Origin: Spirodela intermedia
Taxonomy: Eukaryota; Streptophyta; Magnoliopsida; Alismatales; Araceae
NCBI GenBank assembly: GCA_902729315.2
Contig: LR746272.1
Coordinates: 186,001 to 250,000, forward strand
Length of the DNA: 64,000 nt
Direction: 5' to 3'
The notes beneath the pieces were generated by a model. That model made no database searches and had not been told where the DNA came from. It was given only the letters and a program-made list of their open reading frames with translations. How positions within the stretch are numbered: position 1 is the first letter of the stretch; each line of letters starts with the position of its first letter. The translations under genes were made by a program, and so were the position numbers. Of this stretch, positions 54,389 to 64,000 are shown one piece after another.

Positions 54389-56457
54389 ATGTCCTGGTGG
54401 ACTTTCTGTTCCCGCTCCTTCTCTGTGAGACCATGTCTCCTCCTCTCCCTGTTTGCTTCACTGCTGGCCTTCTCGTGGATCACGGTAGCCAACGGGAAGG
54501 CATCCTACGCAGAAGATGTCCGCAGAGTATGTGGATACGCCAGGTATCCGCAACAGTGCGTTGACACCCTGCTTTCTAGACGTGAGCCATCGTTCGGACA
54601 GGATTTTGCTGGCGTTGCTTCCGTTCTTGTAGAGACGATCAGAGATGAGGTGACGCCGGGAGTTTCCATGTCCTCCTCACTTGAGGCTGTGGAAATATCG
54701 GGAGCACGAGAGGCCATAGGTAGGCGATTTTTGCAAGGCCGTCAACTTTTACGTACTCGTGGTTACAAAATTTACCTTATATAGGCCAGCAGATATCACG
54801 TACTGATCCCTGTGGCATGAACTTGCAGGTTACTGTAATGAGCTCATGGAAATGTCCATTAGAAGGCTCAATCAGTCCCTGAAAGCGCTCGAGGTCGCAC
54901 CTGTCAAGGACAAACAGAACATCCAGACATGGTTGAGCGCCGTAATCACGTTTCAGGAATCGTGCAAGGACTCCGTCAGCGAGCTACCCAGCGGGTTGTC
55001 AAAAGAGATGACCAGCAAGATGGAACACCTGGCCGTGCTATCCAGTAACGCCCTCGCCCTTGCCAATCGCATCCCCGAGGATGCGGAAACCCGGGGCTCC
55101 CGCCGCCACGTCTCTGAGCTGGATTTTCCGACGTGGGTCTCCAAGGAGAATCGTAAGCTCCTCGGTGGCGCCGACATAAAGGCTACTGCGGTTGTGGCGG
55201 CCGACGGCTCTGGGGATTACACCTCGATAAGAGCCGCGCTTGCTGGCAGTTCTGGCGGTGGCCGAACTGTGATCTTCCTGAAGGCAGGAGTATACAGGGA
55301 GAAGCTCACTGTGAGCAGAGACGACGTGACGTTGGTGGGAGATGGGAAGTACTCGACGATCATCAGCTTCGGTTCTAGCGCCGCCGGCGGCACGTCCATG
55401 CCCGACACTGCAACTGTTGGTAGGTTATCCGAACCCTTTCGTGGATTCTGGTAGGAACAACAACAAATGATAAAGATGTCTGTTTATCGTTGCTTCTTTT
55501 TTCTTTTTTATTTCATATATATCTTGGTTGCACGCAGTTTACTGGTCAACTCGTCAACCATCCGCAGTTACTGTTCTATTTCTCCAAGATATCGATGACA
55601 ACAGTTTATGTTAAAAGTTTTATTCGAGTAGAATTCTGAAGGCGCATCTTTTCCGCACAGAGGTTACAGTTTTGTTCTCATCATCCGGGGGAGTCACATG
55701 TGTTTTCAGGCTTTTCATTGCTAACGGCTACCGCGTAGTGAATGACGTTCCCATTTGTTCTAAAATGGTCCAACCTGTAATTGCAGCGGTCACGGGGGAC
55801 CGATTCATTGCGAAGGACATCGGGTTCGAGAACACGGCAGGCCCCGCTGGCGGCCAGGCCCTTGCCCTTAGGGTCATTTCCGACCGCGCCGTCTTCTACC
55901 GTTGTAGCATCCGGGGTTACCAGGACACGCTCTACGCCCATTCTCTACGGCAGTTTTACCGGGAGTGCGACATACAAGGCACCGTCGACTTCATCTTCGG
56001 AAACGCAGCCGCCGTCTTCCAGAGCTGCAACCTGGTCTTCCGTCGGCCGAGATCTGGGGGCTATGACGTCATGATGGCCAACGGTCGGACGGACCCCGGC
56101 CAGAACACAGGGTTCGTTGCCCAGAAGTGCAACATTCAAGCCGGCTCCGGCCTCTCGGGTAGCTCTTACCTTGGCCGTCCGTGGAAGCAGTACTCGAGGG
56201 CAGTCATCATTCAATCTACCATTGGCGGCTTCATTAATCCCAGAGGGTGGGCCGAGTGGTCCGGCGGATTTGCCCTCCGCACGCTCTACTTCGCCGAGGG
56301 ACTCAACCAGGGATCGGGTGCCGGGACCTCGAACCGGGTTAACTGGCCCGGGTTCCACGCTATTGGTTCCAGCGAGAGTTCCAAGTTCACCGTGTCAAAT
56401 TTCATCCAAGGAACTTCATGGATTCCTTCGGGGGTGACTTATCAACCCGGCCTCTAG
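54389..56457 (+). CDS. Pectinesterase with inhibitor-like pro-region, copy D
   Basis: Exons 54389-54719, 54829-55419 and 55787-56457 give 530 residues. A signal sequence (CLLLSLFASLLAFSW) precedes a complete PMEI pro-region (RVCGYARYPQQC, GYCNELM, QESCKDSV), then the processing motif NRKLLG. The catalytic residues Q331, Q353, D354, D375 and R438 are all present. The strand that normally reads TAQGR is MANGR here, and the glycine-rich YGEY motif near the C-terminus is FAEG, so the protein is somewhat diverged. Intron 1 cuts the pro-region inside AIG/YCNEL, unlike the other copies. Intron 2 is at the shared position before AVTGDRF. The ATG at 54389 was preferred over one 51 bases upstream because it gives a typical signal peptide. 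Confidence 0.91.
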
Positions 56458-59400
56458 GCAGTCACCTTGAAATAAGGTTGATAATGACCGTAAGGTCGAT
56501 GTGTCTACATGCACAAAAATTATCTTTTCTGAACATGAATAAATGGAGATCCACGTTTGCCTTCGTCGGCTGGGAAACAGCTCATCCCAAAGGCCTTGTG
56601 ATCTTCAGTGGATCTCCCTCCAAAGTATGTTACATCACAACGGGATTTTTTTTTTCCATGCTTTCTTCACTATCTCAATATCTTCATCTACAAGGGACTT
56701 GTTATCCGTAGTCGGCAGTAGGACATATTTGATCGCTATGTGTCCCTACCCTACTCACGCGGGAATACTTGACAACGCCTGGCTGCCAAAATGATTAAGC
56801 GCATTCGCGTCTTAGTTGTCTTCCTAAGTTCGTTCGGTATGGTCGTAACCTTAATTACGATGCGGACAAGGGAGGAATTGAATCCTTCGCATGGCCCACA
56901 AAATTAACTATCAACATGATGTGGATGCCCACATGCCCCACAGTAATACGAATAATCACTCAACTATGTTTTAACACTATTTTTTTAATGGATATTAATG
57001 TTCGCCAATAGGCAATGTGGAGCGTTGTAGACATTCCAATAGAACTTTAGACCCTCTGCACGGGAATGGATAGCATGGAGATGCGAAATGTCGGTCGAGA
57101 GATTAAAAAACGAAACTCTTAAGATTTTGTGACTCAGGTGGCAGAAACAAAATCTTTCGAACTGATCTGAGTTTCATATTACGTCAGAGTACCCTCGGCA
57201 ATGTTTTCGCGTTGGTTAAAAAATTCGAGTCGCAATGGACTAGATTTATCGGTGGGAAAGCTACGGTAGTCAGCAAATCATTGTCTTCAATTTACTAAGA
57301 CTTTCACTGAACAGCGAAGTTCCAATAGTTATGAGTCAAAATTGACGTGGCTTCGACGATGAATTCCACGTGCAAAGACTCTTCTCCTACATTTATGGCT
57401 GTCTACTAGATGAAGGAAATGAATATGACGCAGGTGCCTTGTTGCTTTCTCCTTGCCATTGACCGCTGTAACTCATTAAGTGGGAAACTTTCTTTCGTCC
57501 AATACTACCAGGAAATGGTTGAATTGCAATCCCACCCTCACAACAGTCTGTTGACCGGAGATCGTTCTTTTCCCGGAACAAAGTTCCGAGGACATCCACC
57601 TTTTCGTAGATGCAGACTTTGGACATTGAGGCAGCGCCTGACTCTTTCGGATGAACATTAGGTACCAATCTTCTCAGGGAAACAGTGATTGAGTATTTGC
57701 TTTGCTGCAGGAGCCAAAAAGCATGGGAAGATCAACTCTTTTATCCGAGTTCCGGCCCCCCACATCCATCTAATACTCTCCATTTCGAGGTCTGATTTTG
57801 AGTTCTTGTGGCTCTTACCTAATATCACTTTTGACGAGATAAGTCTTGGATCAACATGTCACGCTTCCTGACTTACTTCTGCTTAAAAAAAATCGAAAAT
57901 GGATGGGGACGCCAGGGAGAGTAAAATTAAGCTTTTTTAAGACGTCCACATCAGACCGGAGACCAGGAGGCCAATATAACAATGAGATGCTCACTTAAAT
58001 ATTCTCCATCTTTATGTTTACACGATGTTCCCATGTGACCAGAACCTTTGGGTGCATTCTATGGACTGTCAGCACAGGAATTTGGCATGGCGTGGCCTAG
58101 TACCAGTGGAACTATCAGATATTCCCGCCGACTGAACAACCGGCCATTTTGGTTCGAGACAGATCAAGCAGGTTGTTATTTCATTTCATCTTGCTCAACA
58201 GCATGGTTTATTTATCGTGATGTATAGTTCGGCCCCAATCGTTAACCGGTCGACGTGCCCACAGCTCGGCTTGTCGGAGCATCTTTCACGTGGTTATGTA
58301 TTGTTAACTAGGATGTCAAACGGAGATCAGTGAGAAACGATTGGATTTTTAATTGAAGAAGTTGAAAAAGAAAAAGAAGAGGAAAACAGTGAAATAAGAT
58401 TCGCATCAATTTAATAAAATACGAATGAACGAATGATGTGTATTCTTCCAGCGTTGCGGTTCCTGGAGGGTACGTTGATCTGTGAGATCCTTGCGCTGCT
58501 GTCGCAGTAGGACTCGAGACCGCTATGGAGACTGTCCTCTCCTCTCCTCGCATAACCACAGCGCCGCCAACCAGGCCACACAGACACAGAAGGGAAAAAG
58601 AGGTTCCGAGTAACTGATGGGGAGGTCAGAGGTGGGGAGACACCTTGAAATACAGCCGTCTAGGGAGCTAAGTTCGGACGACAAAATCCATCGGAACAGA
58701 CGACGGTAGCCCCATCCGTATCCGTATTTATTCGCCACTTATTGTCGGCTTCATATGCACGGCTCTTCTTCTTATCTTGAAAACACGTCTAGTCCTCCGT
58801 GGCACATCAACTGCGCCTTCGCCCCTGGTCTTTATAAGACGACGATGAAGTAGAAAAACGGGTTAGTTGGCATGTCGTCGTCGCGAACTATTACGTTAGA
58901 AAAGACCGTCCCCGTGTAAGCTTCTGTCTGCCCCCACATGCTTCATCCATACGCATACCCTTACGCAACAGGGACGAAGTCGAAGATAGACCTTCTGAGC
59001 CCCATGTTTTCTTCGAAGGCAAATAATCAGATTACCGAGAACTGCTGCTTTTCGTGGTCTTCATCCTTTCACAGGAGATAGGAGTCATTAATTATGATGC
59101 TGTCAGCTAGGGATTGTTACTCTCCTACTCGAGTCGGATATTTCATTCTTTGGTTCTCAACGATACTCGCAAGGTGCTTTGTCAGGCAAGAACGCCAACT
59201 CAGGTTTCGCTTTGCTGGATACACAAATAAAATGATACAAGGAAGGCTCCCTGAAAGCTCACATTCGAACGGCGAATCGTTCTCATCTAGCAACGTTCAT
59301 ATTGACTGTTGAGACGGAAACTTTAAGGCAAGTCATTTTGGCCTTGAGAAAACATAAAATCCCTGGGCTCATGAAGTGAACGAAAGCAACGGTGAGCATG

Positions 59401-60287
59401 GCTCAAAATTGGAATGACGAAGAAAGTTTTACGAGTTGCCGTAAATCAGGCAGCTGTGGAAGACTAAGGCAAAGGAGATAACATTATGACAGACAAACTA
59501 TCATTTTGAGATCTATAGAGCTTATTCCACGTTATGGTCGACTCTGAATCTACGACAACCATAACATTACGTTCTCTCAACGACTTTGAAAATTAATCTT
59601 TTCAGCCGGTAAGGTTAACATCGATGATTTTTGGCTTTATAAAACCAAAATGTTATGCAGACTGACAGGAAATTATGAATTACCGAACAGACTTGTTGCA
59701 CGACTTAAACCGGAAATAGTTAATCAAATACCCAGATTTGGAGTAAATGGAATGCAAAATAAGGCTTAAATACTAGAAGAAGACCATGTCACCGAAATTC
59801 TTTTGTTTGTATGTAGGAGATGTAAAATTACACTATAGTTGGAACGCTGAACACAGTTGACAGGCTGGGCGATTGTAAAACCAGCCAGAGTCAGGTGTCT
59901 TTTGTAAAGCCCGGCACTGCCTGAGATCACAAGAGCTTTGTAGAGTAGGCTCCATGGAGGCCGGGGGCAACCGAGGCCCGTCCTGGCGGTGGTTGCCACG
60001 GCGGGATTGGAGGGAAGAGAGAGTCGGGCCGGTACGGAGGGAGGGCCCGTTAGGTTTGCTGCCACCTACAAGGATGATAATGGCGGGAAGATCTGGCTCG
60101 TATAGGCGGATACGAGGATGAGCATCATCGGGAAAGTCATAGAAGTCGTACTCGACGGCGGTCGTGCAAGCCAGCCGGAGAAGGGGAAACTAACAGAAAG
60201 AAGGAGAGGTAGTCTCCGGTGGAAGGGAAAAGGGGAAGAGCAGGAGGGTGGTCGCCGAGGAAAAGAGGAGGGCCTCCGGAAAAGGGA

Positions 60288-60347
<60 letters not shown>

Positions 60348-61140
60348 CAATTATAAGAATTTACAGCACATGGCTAACCCATCAAATGGAGTTCGGCAAA
60401 GGTCATGCGTTCTAGAATTTAAAACGCACGAAGTTGCTATTTCCGGTGTCAGGAAGTGGAATGATGAATTGGATAACGGGCTCTTGGTCATCTTTTCCAA
60501 TGAATGACCTATTGACTCATTTAACGACAAAAACAACGATCCTTTCTGGCATCAATGTGGTTAATTGGTTCGGTAACTTGGGGCCTCGGCCGAGGTCCAG
60601 GGGATGAGGAGAAGACCAAGATGACCCTTGCCTAATATATTCCGAGTCTCCTTTGAGACATGGGGGTTGCTCTAAGGCTGATCTTTGCTATAAAGCATTG
60701 TCCATTGTATCCTCAACATTTTCTTTGCTGAACAAATGTGTCGCACTTGTCTGATATACACTTACCAACCCACCGATGCTTATCCGAAGCTCCGGACTTC
60801 TGAGACGTACTCCACAGGCGTAATGCGGGTCCAAGCGACCAGTACGAGCGCCACAAATCAATGCCGTTTCATCCAAGGAACACATTAAATATCGTTAAAC
60901 TCTCGGAGAAGAACGAATCGAAGCTTCGGGAGTGGGGAGTGGGGGTAGTCAATGCCACCGTTGTATCTAAGCGCAAGCGCCCACCTTGCCGGCAGCGGTG
61001 GGAAAGCATAGACACTTCAACTTGTAGCAGGTATCCGACAAGTCGACCCTTAGGCATAAGGTTAGAGCGCAACCTACTACGATGGACGTCTCACCGAATG
61101 AAAGGACACTCCAACACATTTGATCGTTAGGGTATACATA
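56458..61140. other. Gene-free region downstream of the pectinesterase cluster
   Basis: 4.7 kb with no recognised gene. It holds the 3' UTR of copy D, mixed-composition DNA and many short frames without similarity. A TG/AG compound microsatellite lies at 60288-60344. On the minus strand, 60189 down to 59833 is free of stops for 118 codons but has no ATG near its start and matches no family I know. Confidence 0.4.
60288..60344. repeat. Compound (TG)n(AG)n microsatellite
   Basis: About 14 TG units directly followed by about 13 AG units. Flanking DNA is purine-rich on the plus strand. Confidence 0.95.
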
Positions 61141-62040
61141 ACAGGAAAAGTAAGCCCTGTCGATGTCGACCCGAGGTCGAAGGTCAGTATCTGATTCTTA
61201 CTGGTAGGAAATAATTGGAGTCACCTGCATACAAATGGCCATGTCAACAGTAATCATAGGAAATCGTCCGTACTATCTTCGTATGAAGAGTAAACTGAAT
61301 TCCTTTCGTCCAGAGCAATGTATTTTGAGTGAAGGATCATACTAAAAACCAAATAGAGGCTGATGTAAAGTATGCCATGGATTACTGTGTTTTCTATCTT
61401 ATCTTTGGTCAAATTGGTCTTGGATATAACCATGCAGGTAGCTTTTCCCTATGTATATACTATATGGTAAGGCTTGCCCTGATCTCGCATATGGAATAAT
61501 CCATGGGCCAAGGAGGAGAATTCCTCTTTATTCAGCTTTTTGGGCCTTCACTCTGTATGACTATTTTGGCAAAGCACAGCAGGTAGCTTTTCCCAAAGCA
61601 CTAAATTTGATGTGAATTAAATATTTTCATACAAAGGGGATTCACACCGCCTTTTGAAAATTTTGTAAGGTGAGAATAAAGCAAGCAGGTTTTCTTCAAG
61701 CATTAATAATGATATGAATGAATATTTTCATGCATTGGAGGCTACACATTGATGATTTTTTTTTCTTTTGACTGTGAAGAAAACTGCTAGAAAATCTTTC
61801 AGTAACTTTAACTTGGCACTTGAACTAGGTTTTAGCTAGAAATTATAAAAGATAAATTAGTTCTGAGGCATTCAATTGGCTTGAAACTAGGACTTGGACT
61901 TTGCTACAATTAGATTGGAGAAAAGGTGAATTAATTTCTAAGCTTTTCAATTGATGAGAATGAGTAATACTTTGCCTTTAAAATCTAATTATGTTTTTTT
62001 TTCTTTTGAAATGCTTAAACAAGACTAAGTGAAGGTGATT

Positions 62041-62400
62041 CATCATCAAGTTTGAATAATACAAATATGACTTGATGCTATAAGATTCTAACTACTCAAT
62101 GGTAGTGTAATTTACTTGAGACTGATTTAGAGTTTTATTTGTCTAATAAATGACCACTAGCTTCTTATCCACCAATTGACCTAAGATAACACCTATTACA
62201 AAATCTGAAGCATCACACATGAGTTCAAAGGATAAGTTTTAGTCTAGTGCTCTCAAGACATGTGCCTTAACTAATGCCTTCTTAATTTGTAAAAAAGCTT
62301 GTTTTTGTACTATGCCAACATGAAAGCTAATATCTTTAGAGAGTAGGTTAGTCAATGTTATGTCAATCCTTCTTATAATTGAATATATGTCTAAAAGAGT
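62041..62400 (-). mobile_element. Decayed Ty3/gypsy reverse transcriptase-RNase H fragment
   Basis: On the minus strand a frame with in-frame stops reads TLTNLLSKD, then QAFLQIKKALVKAHVLRALD, then FELMCDASDFVIGVILGQ, and VNYTTIE near 62,100. This is the conserved end of the reverse transcriptase and start of RNase H of plant Ty3/gypsy elements, including the first RNase H Asp in CDASD. At least three stops (one in the usual PDWNLPF position) and loss of downstream sequence show it is dead. No flanking LTRs were identified. Confidence 0.85.
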
Positions 62401-62519
62401 ATTTATTACATATGTTTAAATGAGATAATATTTTAAATATGTCAATTTATTAAATAATTTAATGTGATTGGCTTAAATTTAGAACAAAATAAAGATGGAG
62501 AAGGTTAAGCTATATTTCT

Positions 62520-63700
62520 AATAAGTTTTATATGAAACATTTGGTGAATACCTTCTTGTATGGCTATAATTCTCTCTTGAGAGAAAAGATTAAAGGTACC
62601 CTAATAATGAAGGTATAAATAAAACTAATATGTTGTAGAAAAATTAATAGAGAAGGTGTCAATAATTCTATGATGAAAGAAAAGAATTAGCTTGAAAAAT
62701 ACATCAAAAGTGAAACTAAATAGAAGGAAAAAAAATCTTATGACAAAAAGAATGTTTGTTATTAGAAAGTGGATTGTCTTAAGGTGCAAAGTATTTCTCA
62801 GCAGAATAAGAAAGAACTACTCATTATGTCAGTATTCATTCTAAAAACGAATGATTTATTTTTCTATTTCTTCAAATTAGAGTATTTAAATGTGTATTAT
62901 TGATTTTGGATGATCAGATCATTTTCACTCATATTGATATCTAGTTTGCACATGCATCTCATAGTGAGGATGGAGTTTGTATTAGAAGTAATCACAATGC
63001 ACACACATTGGATTATTAAAAATTAAAAATTAAACTATTGACAAACTGTGAAGAACCCTTATAGATGTCACATAAGTGACTAATTCAAGAAATATTCTTA
63101 ATTAATTATCTACATTTAATGCTAATGGTTACAATTTTACTAATGCAAGCGGCATGCTGAAAGTAAAGAATGGTGCCTTGTTTATCTTAAAAATGTTACA
63201 TATGATCCAACTACTTCCTTTTTATGTGATGTTCCTGCCTTGAAATGAGCTGATATATTTGCTTTTATGAGAAAGAAAGGTCTGTTAGAATTGCATTGTA
63301 ATTTATTTTTTTTATGGAATAAATTATAAAAACATCAGTTTCTTCAATATTTCTTCCATTGAAACATCACTTGACTATCATATAAAGGCCACATGCAATG
63401 GAATCATTAAAAGTGTTAATATGACATTCATTAAAGAGCTATAGCATTTAATTTTTTGTCAACATCTTATTTTGAGTGTAATTGAGATAGGTGATAGTAA
63501 ATGAATCATTATTTTTAACTATTTATTTAGAAGACATGAAATTCATATTAATATTTCAAGACATAGTGGCTTGTGTATTTCTCATAATTTCTTCTAGTCG
63601 CTTGACATTCTATGAGGTAATGTCAGGTATGAACATCAAGTGATAATTAAATCTAAAAATGCAAGAAATGATTTTTATTTCTAAGGATCAAACTTTGAAA
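62520..63700 (+). mobile_element. Decayed Ty1/copia gag-protease-integrase fragment
   Basis: Plus-strand similarity to Ty1/copia polyproteins is spread over shifting frames. A gag UBN2-like stretch (LVNTFLYG) near 62,545 is followed by a Lys-rich zinc-knuckle remnant (VDCLKVQ) near 62,770. From 63,052 comes the protease-to-integrase linker: RTLIDV, NANGYNFTNASGMLKVKNGA. Then come KKGLLELHC near 63,280 and an integrase-like FFNISSIETSLDY near 63,340. Many stops and frameshifts mark it as an old, non-functional copy. It probably continues past the window edge. Confidence 0.75.
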
Positions 63701-64000
63701 GCATGGGGATTTATTAATTAAGGGCTTGCTATAGTGATAATGAGATTTAGCACAAGGATTTGAATTCAAAGAAATTTCTTAACAATGAAGAATTACTTTT
63801 TTAAAAATTATATTTAATATGATACCTATATGGGATTTATAATTGAAGCTTTGCTTGAAGATTGTGATTCTATATAGAAATTTATATCAAGGGATCAACA
63901 TATTATACCCAAATAGTTGTGTTCAATAATGTATTAACAAACTAGCTGTAATATTCTGTAGGTCTCCAAGTGATTTGATATCTCCCCATCAATGGTGTTT

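Larger units (their letters stand above)
61141..64000. other. AT-rich retroelement-derived region at the right edge
   Basis: The AT-rich block begins at about 61,200 and runs to the window end. It contains the gypsy and copia fragments listed separately. The parts at 61,200-62,040 and 63,700-64,000 have the same composition but show no recognisable coding. Confidence 0.5.

Overview
This window is nuclear DNA of a flowering plant. Every protein gene except two is split by GT-AG introns, and the proteins belong to plant families: NEOXANTHIN-DEFICIENT 1, UBP26, phytoene desaturase, a GPI-anchored GH17 glucanase with an X8 domain, a STRUBBELIG-family receptor kinase, an ATL RING-H2 ligase and pectin methylesterases. 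Strongly GC-rich exons (pectinesterases, GH17, ATL) beside AT-rich introns and AT-rich repeats suggest a monocot or early-diverging lineage, but the species cannot be fixed from the sequence. Exon borders below were worked out by hand from splice sites, reading phase and remembered family sequences. For every multi-exon model the exon lengths sum to a multiple of three.

Layout. 1-16,000: NXD1 (+, 10 exons, first intron GC-AG) followed by the histone H2B deubiquitinase UBP26 (+, 14 exons, about 10 kb). 17,100-24,430: phytoene desaturase PDS (-, 14 exons), convergent with UBP26. 26,000-27,625: GH17 beta-1,3-glucanase (+), head-to-head with PDS. 28,900-33,744: STRUBBELIG receptor-family kinase (+, 16 exons). 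35,400-36,341: intronless ATL-type RING-H2 ligase (+). 36,342-43,399: gene-free, with an AT-rich block (37.05-39.99 kb) that looks like old transposon DNA and a stretch of organelle-like texture near 41 kb. 43,400-56,457: cluster on one strand of four pectinesterases with pro-regions and one stand-alone PME inhibitor; a tRNA-His(GTG) gene sits inside an intron of the third pectinesterase. 56,458-61,140: no recognised gene. 61,140-64,000: AT-rich DNA with a decayed Ty3/gypsy RT-RNase H fragment (-) beside a decayed Ty1/copia gag-protease-integrase fragment (+).

How genes relate. NXD1 and PDS both act in carotenoid metabolism (neoxanthin formation; phytoene desaturation) and lie 13 kb apart with UBP26 between them. 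The GH17 enzyme, pectinesterases and PMEI all act on the cell wall or apoplast, and the PME/PMEI block combines enzymes and an inhibitor of one process. I found no wholly new system. The most unusual local features are the mixed-architecture PME/PMEI cluster, the intronic tRNA-His, the GC-AG intron and the nested retroelement remnants.
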